Shown piece by piece: positions 1-30,810 of a DNA stretch of 64,000 nt. The stretch is from Aldrovandia affinis (taxonomy: Eukaryota; Chordata; Actinopteri; Notacanthiformes; Halosauridae). Position numbers and translations under genes: made by a program. Every line of letters starts with the position of its first letter. Positions within the stretch are counted from its first letter, which is position 1. Location: positions 1,467,501 to 1,531,500 of the forward strand of contig JAINUG010000191.1 of the NCBI GenBank assembly GCA_029706075.1, written 5' to 3'. The notes under the pieces are model-generated. The model did no database searches and was not told where the DNA came from. It saw only the letters and a program-made list of their open reading frames with translations.

Positions 1-1343
1 AAAGCCATTGTACAGGACTTTTAGGTTTTAGTGTGAAAGCTGAAAAAGTTTTTTTTTTAATGATACTGAGAACTCTTCCAGAGCCTTAAATTAGAAGCTC
101 CGTCCATAATGGGGCTCCAGTGTAGAGCAGGAGAAGCCCAGGCTGCTGAATGAGGCCTGGGAATGGGCCTTACAGGAGGAGAGGGAACGAAGGTGCAGGC
201 CTTCACTCGCCACGACGAGATCTCTAATTAAACACGCTCCCCTCCTCCACCCTCCCTCTCCCCCGTCCTCCACCTCTCTCCCCTCTACCTTCCTCCACCT
301 GTCTCCCCGCTCCTCTCCTCCACCCCTTTCATCCCTCCATTACCCTCTTACTCACCTTTCTCCTCCTCCCGTCTCGCCCCTGGGCCCTGGGTCTGCGGTG
401 ACCCAGTCCGCCTCTTCCTCTCTCTTCCTCTTCCGTTCACGTTCCCTGTCCCCCTCTCCTCCCCCTATCTTTATTGCCCTGTCTTACATGCTACCCAATT
501 GCTTTTTCTTCCCGAGTAAACAAACTGGCCTGGATTCAGTCGACATTTGCACTTACGCGTGACACAAATAGATGCAGTTAAGCGTTAATTTATTTCAGAG
601 CAAACACTGCTATTTTATTCACTAATTGTGGTGCTTGCTGAACTCGCTAAACGTTTTGGGTTTGGTTTTTTTTGCGCGAAGACAGAAAAATAACACATGC
701 GTTTAATTGTGAGTCAGAGTTGAGAAATGACGATTGAATTGAGGCCAGTGTTTGTCTACTCCTTTCAGCTCCGTGCCTTGTGCCTCTCGCAGCCCCTTTC
801 CGAGGGCAGAGGTGAATCTGCGGATGCCTGTGAGCTCATGGCAACCTCACAGGGAGGCTGGCTCTGAGACCGCACGACCGGTCTGCGTGGGGACGCTTCT
901 CTGCACACAGCCGGCGTCCCTCCGCTCTGGGAACATGTCATATGGACACCACGCGGAGGGTGTGCCTCTCCCAGTTACCCTTAATGTCTATTACCCTCTA
1001 AAAATAATACCAGAAGGCCTGATTAATTAGCGCATTGAAGATCTATCTACGGACGTTTTTGATTTACGCATTTCTACTCGCATCGGTATTTCCGAGTAAT
1101 CCCCTTAACGTCTTATGCGAGCGCGCGGTGTGGTCGGGGGGAAGACGCTGTGCGCTCGCGGATAATTTGAAGTGATGTCATTTCAATTAAATCATCCCTG
1201 TATGTGGCTGGGTGTCCGCCCCGACTCTCGAAACCTCAGAAAGCGAAGGAAAAACATCTGTGGGTGTAAAAGACGCTCGCCGAGTGTGGGAGCAGAGAGT
1301 TCCCGCTCTTTCTTGACTCTTCCTCTCTCCTCCTCTCCCTCAG
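1..1343 (+). other. epha4: epha4 intron, 3' part (5' end outside window)
   Basis: No exon is recognisable here. The segment ends in a pyrimidine-rich acceptor (cctctccctcag at 1332-1343) before the first FN3 exon. A C/T-rich, mostly CCTCC-type stretch occupies about 236-480. Positions 540-1180 are unique sequence of mixed composition with no visible repeat. The upstream epha4 exons (signal peptide, ephrin-binding and Cys-rich domains) must lie before position 1. Confidence 0.7.
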
Positions 1344-20985
<19,642 letters not shown>

Positions 20986-21778
20986 GTCGAGAAATGAACA
21001 AATTCATAATTTCTTTTTTTTTTTTTTAAGGAAAGACAAATTAAATAATAAAAATAGTTTACCTCATCCATGCACTTTAAATTGAATTTTAAAAAAAAGA
21101 AAAAAAGAATAAAAGAAGAGAAGACAAAAGCAGAAAAAAGCACTTTTATATACAGTAGCTTCATCCCTGCCCTTTTGCAACCGGATATTGTTCATCAGCG
21201 TCGCTGTGATGGACTACAGCAGTTCTATAGAGGCTAAGCTCCGGTGCTTCTACACTACGGCGGAGCTGGGACGGGATTGCTCTTTCTCGACACGTTTTTT
21301 ATTCCTGGACTTTTTCCTGGGGACTATCCATGGACATAGTTTTTTTTTGTATTCGTGTGCCGATGTATAAATTGTTCTTTGTAATTTGCTGCCATATTAT
21401 TCATCTGTCCGGACGCTCGGACAGGCCGCTGATAAGGCTGTAAACGCAGTTGCGGGCCGTTGTGATTTGTTGCCGTCTTGTTTTGCTGGAATGAAGCATT
21501 TCCTTTTTTTTCTCAGGACATTTTGGGAAAGTCTTTTGATCTGGGACATTCACCCCCTCACTCCTACCTTGTGAATGGGAACAACTGTCTCTGATTTAGA
21601 ATTCGAGGGTCTGAATTCTGTCTCTGCGTACAACTGTAATATTGCTGGACATCCTGGTTGGCACTCGGCCCTCGATTGGTTTTCCTTGACATGGAGCAGA
21701 TGCATATGTTGGGAGTCTTTTTTTGTTTGTTTTATTTCTTATGACCTCAAGCAGAACCTGTCTGCAGATACATTTCCG

Positions 21779-21818
<40 letters not shown>

Positions 21819-22412
21819 AAGAAAAAAAAAAAAAGAAAAAAAAAGACATGCCTTATTTTTGGGAATCCTATCGATTTTGATGAAGGTAAGCATTATTGAA
21901 TGGCTTTGCTGTATTATTTTCAGACCGTTATAGGTGAGAAAGCAGGCTAAGGTACATTATGCACCACAGCTGTTTGTTATTTCATTAAACTGAAGTGTTT
22001 CAGTTTTCAATATGAATTTATTTCAATATTACTGTCATTTATTATTAATTAATTCATCATATTATAAAAATAATTTTAGTCCTGTTGAAGAAGTGCATTC
22101 CAGGGAATCATTTACTTGTGTAGGTTTGTCCCATGAAGCAAAGGTATGCTAAGTGTAATACACTGTGACACTGTGAAGTGGGAGGAACTCCACTCTGTTT
22201 AGGCGAAACAATCCACCCCTAACCAGTCTGAAATGGCAGAGGTGCCACGTTCAAAAAGGCACCCTGGGATGTCTTTAAAAAAAACTGCCCATCCCATTGA
22301 CTGATCTTTTATTTAACATCAGTGCAGCTGTCCGTGTGTTTGAGCCTCTGGCTTTTACTGAACAATAGTTATAAATAGATATAGCGCAAGCTGCACCACT
22401 GGCACGGAGAGA

Positions 22413-22421
22413 TTGTGTGTG

Positions 22422-22462
<41 letters not shown>

Positions 22463-22625
22463 ATGCATGCGGGCATGTGTTTGTGTGTGTGTGTGTGTGT
22501 GTGCATGCGTGCGGGCATGTGTGCGTGTGTGTGTGAGTGAGTGTGTGAATGTCGTGTGTCTTTGTGTGCTTGTATTTAAATGATCGCTGTTTAAAAGTAG
22601 CATGTGTGTGAGTGAGTGCGTGACA

Positions 22626-22657
<32 letters not shown>

Positions 22658-22665
22658 TTGTGTGC
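22413..22665. repeat. (TG)n microsatellite cluster
   Basis: Two runs of tgtg (22413-22545 and 22629-22662) are separated by partly duplicated sequence: gtgcttgtatttaa(a/g)tgat at about 22567 and 22672, and agcatgtgtgtgagtgagtg. The cluster lies inside the putative 3' UTR intron. Confidence 0.85.
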
Positions 22666-24851
22666 TTGTATTTAAGTGATCTCTGTTCGAAAATAGCATG
22701 TGTGTGAGCGAATGAGTGACTTAGTGTGCACGCGTTGTCACTATGTGTTAGTGGACAGCTCTAGAAATGTGTATGAAATGCAGGTCTTAGCGAGGCTTAG
22801 CGCACAGACACATGCAAGCTGCAGAGATCCATTAATGCACTGACATCTGAGATGGTGCCAGAAATGTTTGAGGTAACTGGAGGAGGTCGGCTCAATTGAG
22901 AGGACGTTGATGCATGAGTTAAGTTATCATATTAAACGTCTATAATTGTATTAAATTGTATATAACATTTTTTTTGAGTCCTCCTTTGTTCAGGTCTTTT
23001 GTTTATTTGGAGGCGTACCTGGATGCTTAACTCAGCATATTATTATTTTGAGTTTTTATTGATTCCTGGCTTCAGACAAAGCGGGTGGAATGTGCGTTAC
23101 TTAACAAGCTGACCAGCACCTTAACGAGCTGATCGGCATGTAATGACCAGTCACCCGTACAGCGTTAATAATGGTGTGTTAATGGAAGTGATTGATCAAA
23201 TGGCCACACTGACTCAGCAGCCCAGATACACGCTTCCCACTTGCTGCTGTCTGAAGCTTCTCCCTTTTACGGTGGTGTGGGAAAGCCAGTAATACACCGC
23301 TCCCATACACTGATCCTTTTCTGATCTGGGTCCCTTTCTCCTCCCTCTCTCTCTCCTCTCCTCTCCTGCTCTCCAGTGTCTGAACCAGCTGCCACAGCGC
23401 CCATTAGTGTCACAACACCTTTTTCTCCCAGGAAAGAGGGGAAGACAACAAAAAAAAGTGTCCCTACGATGAAGAGAAGAGCATTTGTGCTCCACTCTCC
23501 TGCAGCGCCCCTCTGTTCGCTCCCAGCATTCCCAGTAGGCCTCAAGACCACGATGAAATACAAAAGAAGAAGCTTAACCAGCGTCAATTGCCCGTTTATT
23601 GAAAAGGAAACGAATGAGACTAAGAACAACGGAGGAATGTAATATAAAAGATGTCACTCCTGCGGATGATTGACTTCTTTTTTTTTTCTTTGATTTTTTA
23701 TATACAAGTTTTGTTTGCATGTCACAGCTGTGCAGTGTGTGTGACAGAATGTCTCAAAGTGCTACTAGTCCTGTCCGCTTTTGTCTTTGTGGAGGAAGAC
23801 GGATTTTCATTTTTTCATTACATTTTTTTCCCTTAAAGAAGAGCCTGGATTGACGTTCATCTGCAGAAAACGGCAGACTTGCTTTTTGCTTCATCGGTAT
23901 GTTTGTGGAGCAGTGCTGAACAAAAACGTTGTTTCTGCGTTAAAGGAGCAGGTGAAAGATGTGGGACAGGTGCAGATGGAAGAGTGCTGTACCTCCCAGT
24001 CACTGTGCAGAGCGGCCCCTGGCCTTGTCCCTGAGGACACCCCCGGCCCACCCCCCTCGCAGTGGTGCGAGCCGCAGGAAGGACCTGAACACCCCCCCCC
24101 CAACCCCCTCACAGTGGTACGAGCCACAGGAAGGACCTGGACACCCCCCCACTTACAGAGCTACAGACTCTGAGAGCTCTGGCAGAACTCTGACAGACTA
24201 ATGGACAGAATGACAGAGACCACCATGGTGGTGGTGGTGGTGGGGGGGGCATTGTTTAGGGGGGGTCCCCATATGAGGGGGACAGTTTAAAGGGTGAACC
24301 TATGTACTTAAAATACATTTACTGCAGGAATGGTTCTAAAAGGGAAAAAATATTGGACTTTTATTTTTTATTTTTTATATGCACCAAATGTCAGTCAGGC
24401 CAATTTCCATGGTCTGTTTTTGTTGTTTAATTATAATTTTTTTGTATTATATGTGAATTTTTCACACTTCAAATGCCTCTGCCATCAAAGCCAATTCAAT
24501 ATTATTTTAATTTTTGTTCGTTTTTTTCCTTCAAGGACCTGTTTGGAATATGCAAGGACTGTGGGGGGTAGGAGAGTAAACTAGAATGTACCGTACAATG
24601 CTTTTTAATTTAGTTTATTTTGGAGAGAAAAAAACCCTAACAAAACATGATCTATTTTTTTTGTATGCATTCAGATGGCATATGATCTAGTCATATAGAT
24701 TAACTTTTTTTCAGTTGTCCTTTTTTTGTCCTGTTTTGTTCATTTGTTTTTGCTTTTTTTTTGATGAATTTAGGTACATGTAACTTATGTCATTTATTTA
24801 TGGTCTTTTATATCTAGTTTGTAAATTGTAAAATAATAGCAAAATGGAGAA

Positions 24852-24857
24852 AATAAA
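24852..24857 (+). terminator. epha4: Putative epha4 distal poly(A) signal
   Basis: AATAAA in the context ggagaaaataaaggagtgcc closes the T-rich 3' UTR. It is followed within about 40 nt by GT-containing sequence (gtagaagctgtatg). It is the last good signal before the AT-rich intergenic region. Confidence 0.65.
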
Positions 24858-24880
24858 GGAGTGCCGAGGTGCATTCTTAT

Positions 24881-25570
24881 TAAAGTAGAAGCTGTATGAA
24901 ACTCATTTGCCTTCATCTCAGATTTTTATCATTGTTTGATATCATATACACAAAAGTGTATTTATATAAATAATTATAACTGCTATATATAATAACCGTA
25001 AACTACGGCATGCAAGGAATCAATGTCACCCCTATGTTTTCATATACTGTAGATATATAACAACACAAAATATGACATTTTGTTGGCTTTAGCACATGGA
25101 GGAAGGTATGTACAGCATAAGTAAATAATTTAAATAAATAAATAATTCAAATTCTTGACATAAATATATAATTACACCATGAAATGCGGTAATACGATTT
25201 AAATCTTTAAATGCATAAAAGCTACCTCATTATTATGAAGAAAAAAAACATTCAATTTATTACAGTGGCACACTTTGTTTCATAAATCAATTTTCATAAG
25301 GAATTATTTTCACAATGGCTTTATTCTTTTCATAAAGACAAAGAAAGATCAAATCTATCGGGCAGAAGGAAGCAAGCAATTATATATTCTGCTCTCAGAT
25401 TGCTTGCCTTCCTAAATGAGTGATTCTGGTTCAAAGCCATATAGTGGGGCCAATTTAACAACAGGCACTGTTTTGTTTAGGCTATCTTTTTTGCGTTTGG
25501 TCAAGCCTCCAATAAAATAATGGGAGCTATTTTATATATATATATAAAATATTTTTTTGTATATTATCTA
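24881..25570. other. Intergenic, AT-rich
   Basis: Unique AT-rich sequence with short (taaa)n at 25123-25145 and (ta)n at 25535-25545. No gene, RNA or repeat family is recognised. Confidence 0.7.
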
Positions 25571-25572
25571 TA

Positions 25573-26387
25573 TACACTACCGGTCAAAAGTTTTAGAACA
25601 CCCCCATTTTCCAGTTTTTACTGAAATTTAAGCAGTTCAAGTCCAGTGAATAACCTGAAATGCTATGCGGTATACTTCCAGAAGTTAATAAAATTGTTTA
25701 GGTTCCCAAAAAACTGAAAAATAATGTACATTTCAGAATTTTTAAAAAGGCCCTTTTCAGGGAAAAAGTAATGGGTGAACATGGGTTAACAGTCACTCTG
25801 TGCAAGTCGCCAACTCTGGATCCAGCAAAAGAGCCCCAGACCGTCACTCTTCCTCCTCCATGTTTGACAGTTGGTGTCACACACTGAGGAACCATCCTTT
25901 CGCCTACTTGATGGCCTACAAAAACCTTTCAAAATGTAAAGATTTCATTTTGATTCATCGGTCCATAAGACCTTCTTCCAGTCTTCAGTAGTCCACTGGT
26001 GGTGCTCATGGCCCAGGCAAGCCTCTTTTTCTTATTTTGCCATCTTAGCACTGGCTTTCTTACTGCCACTCGACCTGTCAAACCTTCCTTACTTCGACCA
26101 GTGTTAAACTGTGCTTGAAGCTGTTGTCCTGTGAGCCACCAATCACGCAAGCTCTCAGAAACTTGTCTTCTGATTTTGTTGTGGCTTTGGGTCTGCCAGA
26201 CCTCTTCCTGTCAGAGTTTCCTCCAGTTTCCAAGTTCGTTTTTGGTAACCTAAACTTTTTTTTTTACCTCTTGCCAGTTTACTGCTTACCTGTGTACCAT
26301 TTAAGGTTATTCACTGGACTTGAACTGCTTAAATTTCAGCAAAAACTGGAGAATGGGGGTGTTCTAAAACTTTTGACCGGTAGTGCA
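25573..26387 (-). mobile_element. Tc1/mariner DNA transposon fossil, both ends intact (815 bp)
   Basis: Terminal inverted repeats of about 80 bp begin cactaccggtcaaaagtttt on the left (about 25575) and, reverse-complemented, on the right (ends about 26386). The flanking TA dinucleotides at 25571-25572 and 26388-26389 are the expected Tc1 target duplication. The interior is a shortened transposase remnant on the minus strand. Full Tc1 elements are about 1.3-1.6 kb, so this copy is internally deleted and dead. Confidence 0.93.
25700..26200 (-). pseudogene. Tc1 transposase remnant
   Basis: On the minus strand, fragments resemble Tc1 transposase: a stretch with GLTGRVAVRKPVLRWQNKKK then LAWA...W..V (about 25929-26150) and, after a break, VTPTVKHGGGRVTVWGSFAG (about 25820-25890). 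The two pieces are in different frames and the middle catalytic part is missing. The gene is broken. Confidence 0.8.
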
Positions 26388-26426
26388 TAGCTAATTTTAT
26401 TTATTTGACCTATATCAACTATTATA

Positions 26427-26640
26427 CAGTGCCCTCCAAAATGATTTACACCCTTTATAAAGATGAACAAAAAAGGCTGTATGAAAAAAACCAATACAGG
26501 TAATTAGCTATGTTGTATGCTAAATAAAAACTATAAAATACATTACCTGTATTGTTTATTTAATACAGTCTTCTTTGGTCATATTTATCAAGTGTGTGGA
26601 ATTTGCAGTGTACTTTATATATATCTCATCTCAGCAAACT
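26427..26640. mobile_element. Probable second Tc1-like terminal fragment with 13-bp hairpin
   Basis: The stretch ta|cagtgccctccaaaatgatttacaccc begins like the terminal repeat of another fish Tc1 family (CAGTGCCCTCCAAAAGTATT, from memory). Within it, caatacaggtaat (26492-26504) and attacctgtattg (26542-26554) form perfect 13-bp arms. No opposite end was found. Confidence 0.5.
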
Positions 26641-28822
26641 TTGAAATGTTGGCAATATTTAAATAACATATTTCATGTTCGGTTTCACACTTGGTTGATA
26701 AGGACTACAAAGGCATTGGCAGTTAGGCACCCTCATCACCAATGGATCACAAACAAGCTAATATTCTAAATTTGCCTGCATTGTCCGTGGGTTTTATTTA
26801 AAGGAAAGACAACACATGACCAACTTATAAAAATCACTTTTTCTCCCCATTACAAAAAGTAAAACAATTATTATTATTTTTTTGACACAAATGAATCACC
26901 ACTCAGATACAGAAATGCACTGTTATTTGTCATGTTAATTTATAAATGGACACAATTCATATATCAGCTGCAGAATATTGCTGCCAGGCTCTATGCTACG
27001 AAGCTAGCAAAACTATATTATTTACTTCATTTTTATATAGCTAGTTAAATTGTTAGGAAGTTAGCTAGCTATTGGGTTTAGTATTGTTTACTTTATGCAA
27101 CAGTGCTAAAACAGGGCCCACTGGCTTGCCTTTCGAAGAAAGTTCTCTCTGCCCATTGCCTAGCTGCGGGGATCGCTGTCTGCCAAGGTTTCTGTGAAGT
27201 CTGCCTTAATCAACCGATTCTACCAATCATCATCTCCTTAATCAAATGCCTCTACCAATTACCATCTCCTTAATCAACTGATTCTACCAATCACCGGACA
27301 AATTTCGCAGCCCAGGGTTCTCAGAGTTGATTTGTGTGACTGCTGTAGTGCCATTCTCAGAGACCCTCCTCCCGTACGCTCTCCCTGTAGTGCCTTCAGA
27401 AAGCACTTTCCGTCCCCCGTGCTCCTGCATTATAGATGCGGTATACACGAGATGTAGCATTCTGTGATTTTGGCTGTTCGATCCGCTCTCCCACACCTTG
27501 CCCCAGCTCCCTGCAGCGAGCCTCGTACGTGTCCCACTTCTGTGGCTTCCTGGGGAACGTCTTCGCGTTCTTCTCTCCGCATTCCGCCGCAGACTACGTC
27601 TCTGGCTGGTGACACACGTTCACTTCTACCCAGCGCTCAGACCAAACACGCCCCACTCTTATTCATGTTGATTTTCAGCGTGGAGTGTAAACACACATAA
27701 TGGTGTTTGAAAAAGCACTCCCTGGGCACGACTGTGGAATGGGACCCTCCCCCTCCCCCTCCCCACACACACACACACACACACATGCACACGCACACAC
27801 TCAAACCCCCAGATTGATCTGCCATTTGTGTAAACGTCAGTGCTGATTGTCAGTAAATGCTGCCTGGCAAAAAAAAAGCCCTAAAGAAAACCAACATGCA
27901 AAAAAAACAGGACAATCAAGAGGCATTATGTGTTTGTGGCGGCTCCGTTTCTCAGGCAGGGCCTGCTTTCCCTCAAGTTTCCATCCGTCATGAATGGGCC
28001 ACTTTCAGGGCTTAATGTGGCCGCTTTGGCACAGAGCGCACATTTAATCAGTAAACATCTGTTTCCCGCAGGCATTCCAACTGCGATAAAATGTTGATTG
28101 TCCAAGTCCTTTGATAAAAAAAAATGCAATTTTGGAATTATGCTAAATGCAGCTTCAAGCTAGGCAGTGTTTTACTTTTTTAATGTGACAATCATCTTAA
28201 TGAGGATTGCATACATTATGGAAAAAAATGATGATTATGCAGGAATTTAGATGTCCGTCATGGGGAGGAATAGAAAAAAAAAACTTTTAGTTTAACTTTA
28301 GCAAACATTTTGAAGCTTAACAAGATTCCTGGAGAATTAGAACAGCATGTGGTTATCCTACACCTGCACACAATTCAGTGCTGAGATGAACTTGTATAAA
28401 CAAACAGCACATATCCCCCAGTCTGGCACAAACCATCGCGCAACAGCAAGATGCATGTAGACAACCAGTCCTGGCGACGGGCTGAGCAGGGTGAAGACTC
28501 AGAGAGAGAGGCTGCAGCAGCACCCCCCAGGTAATGAGAGGCCAAAGCCTTGTGATCCAGCCCACAGGTAGCCCTGCATCTCAGCACCTGGGGTTCTCTG
28601 CATTCAGCTGTCACCAGAGTTTCGGCTGCTCTGTGCACACAGTAGAGGATAATGGAAGCTCAGAGAAGCTCTCGGCTCCTGCACGCGTGTACGTGACATA
28701 TAGATACGCAGGAGGACGCAGTGCACGGGCCCCGTTGTGCTGGCCAGACGGCCTCAGCCAGGGAGTGTTTGGAAGGTGAAAGAGGTGAGATTCTCAGAGA
28801 GGACCAGACCTAATGGAGGGTC

Positions 28823-28888
<66 letters not shown>

Positions 28889-29426
28889 GGGGCAAGAGCA
28901 GACAGAGCAGAGAGGAAATAAGAAGGATAGCGCTCAGCAACAGAGAGAAAATCGTGACGGTCACAGAGGTCATGGTTGGGATGTCTCCTCCAAATGAAAC
29001 ATTTTATGCTCTCACTCTGTCACAGAGACAGAGAGAGAAAAAGAGAGGTGGGGGTAGAGCATGAGACAGAGAGAAAGAGAAGGAGAAAGAGAATAGAGAA
29101 AGTGCTCATCTGGCCCAGAAGAACCAAAGCTGAAAGACCAGGTACTGGCTGCAGCAAGAGGAGACAGACGTGAAACACGGCTGGACAGGAAATCGCTTTC
29201 ATCATCATTACGCTGCTAAGGCCCAAAGTAAAGGGCTTTTTCCTGCCTTGTGGGAGATGAGGTTTCATCATATATTAGTCTTGCCATTCCTTTAAAAACA
29301 GCAAAAGCACAGATATAGAAAAAACAATACAATAACTCACCATAACAATTGGCAGAACCACTGTATATCTCCTGAGATAATGAAAAATAACATATAGAAC
29401 AAGATATGTGTATCTTTTCTCAAATT
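26641..29426. other. Intergenic, no gene recognised
   Basis: Contents: AT-rich unique sequence to 27100, a short repeat of 'ctaccaatcaccatctccttaatcaa' at 27220-27295 (three copies), a C-run plus (CA)n at 27750-27803, AT-rich sequence with TAAT motifs at 27880-28300, (TG)n(AG)n twice at 28824-28888, and a purine-rich stretch at 29025-29100. Confidence 0.65.
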
Positions 29427-29835
29427 GAGCTTGGTGCCTGCATCGGCTGGTTTTGGAGCTGGGCGCCTGCGTCGGCTGGTTTTGGAGCTGGGTGCCTGCA
29501 CTGACTGGTTTTGGAGCTGGGTGCCTGCATTGGCTGGTTTTGGAGCTGGGTGCCTGCGTCAGCTGGTTTTAGAGCTGGGTACCTGCACTGGCTGGTTTTG
29601 GAGCTGGGTGCCTGCACTGACTGGTTTTGGAGCTGGGTGCCTGCACTGACTGGTTTTGGAGCTGGGTGCCTGCACTGGCTGGTTTTGGAGCTGGGTGCCT
29701 GCACTGGCTGGTTTTGGAGCTGGGTGCCTGCACTGACTGGTTTTGGAGCTGGGTGCCTGCACTGACTGGTTTTGGAGCTGGGTGCCTGCACTGGCTGGTT
29801 TTGGAGCTGGGTGCCTGCGCTGGCTGGTTTTGTTG
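29427..29835. repeat. 29-bp minisatellite, 14 copies
   Basis: The unit is ctggttttggagctgggtgcctgcactga, repeated with a strict 29-bp period and 1-3 substitutions per copy. Because 29 is not divisible by 3, and the unit lacks stops in several frames, long repetitive open frames appear on both strands; they are not genes. Confidence 0.95.
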
Positions 29836-30653
29836 GTACAATGGGTAATTACCTCACCCTGTATGTGTACACATGAGTATGGGAGTGTGAAATTCCTTAA
29901 CCTAGCTTGTGTGATGGAGAAATATAGGAAGAGAGGCAGACATGGAATGGAAATTGCTGCTTTTTTGAGCACTCAAAGGTGGCAGCCACATGCAGCTCTC
30001 TTAAAGTGCACCTTCAAAAAGTCCCCCCACTGCAACATCAACAAACTAACTACGGGGTGCACACTTGGCAACATCAATACATCACAGGAAGCATGTTTGG
30101 TTGTTGAAGCTGAAGGGGTGGGGACACCTGCAGCCCCTGACCCCCTGCTGCTCGGTGATTGGCTGTCAGTGAAGAGCATGGGTAAAACTGACGCTTAACA
30201 TTTGCAACTTTCCTTTTATTTCCTGATCTAATTAGAAAGCTCACATGAAGTGTAACTCTTCAGAATGGCATTAAGCCCCCTGTTCACAGCGCTTGGATTT
30301 ACTGTGACCTTTTGTTGATGGAAGCAGACTAAGTTTAAAGCTTAGCTGCAGAAAGGATTTCCAATGTATGGCAAACCAAGACAGTTATTATACCCTTGGA
30401 TTGGCATATCCATTCATTACTACTTCGGAGGCAATTAAAGTGGGTCCTTTTTTTCCCCCTCTCTCGAAAAATCATAATCCACATTCTCTAAATTAAGCTC
30501 TGCCCCGAATATTTAAATGCAGGGAAGTGGTTTAGTAATGAAGGTGGCAGGTGGCTCACTGACGTTCTCTGCATTTTAGAGGGCACACCAGACAGACATA
30601 TTTGGGGTGATAAAGTTGGCCTGGCTGATGTGACACAATGGTGTAACATCATT
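29836..30653. other. Intergenic, no gene recognised
   Basis: Unique sequence of mixed composition without recognisable repeats, exons or RNA genes. Confidence 0.65.
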
Positions 30654-30810
30654 GTGGTTCTGTGTGGCTCAGTAGGTAGAGCATAGCGCTGACAATGCTT
30701 AGGTTGTGGGTTAGTTTCCCATTGGGACCACATATACTGAAGAATGCATTCACTGCTGTAAGTCGCTTTGGATAATGTATGCTAAATGGCATATATTATT
30801 ATTATATATT
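30654..30810 (+). mobile_element. tRNA-derived SINE, copy 2
   Basis: Same family and orientation as 3553-3705: gtggttctgtgtggctcagtag head, gggttagtttcccattggga at the B-box position (mutated), and the tail gtaagtcgctttggata with a short deletion before tgctaaatggc. It ends in (att)n. It is more decayed than copy 1. Confidence 0.85.

Larger units (their letters stand above)
20986..24880 (+). other. epha4: epha4 3' untranslated region (about 3.9 kb)
   Basis: From the TGA to the poly(A) signal at 24852. The segment tttacctcatccatgcacttt (21058-21078) resembles, from memory, the start of mammalian EPHA4 3' UTRs. Possible proximal poly(A) signals (AATAAA) lie at 21047 and 21108. A long A-rich run lies at 21783-21843. 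A strong donor-like GAAG|GTAAG (21885/21886) and a pyrimidine-rich acceptor (ctctccag, ends 23376) could bound a 3' UTR intron that contains a TG microsatellite. A pair of about 53-bp units (gcagtggtgcgagccgcagg) lies at 24050-24160. The T-rich end (24330-24850) is typical of a distal 3' UTR. Confidence 0.75.

Noticed and set aside
21783..21843. Poly(A) run as evidence of a processed pseudogene insertion
   Set aside because: No target-site duplication or intronless coding sequence precedes it; it is an A-rich tract in the 3' UTR.
29427..29835. CRISPR-like array of 29-bp repeats
   Set aside because: The repeats are directly contiguous without spacers, in a vertebrate genome; it is a minisatellite. 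The same applies to 43680-43945.
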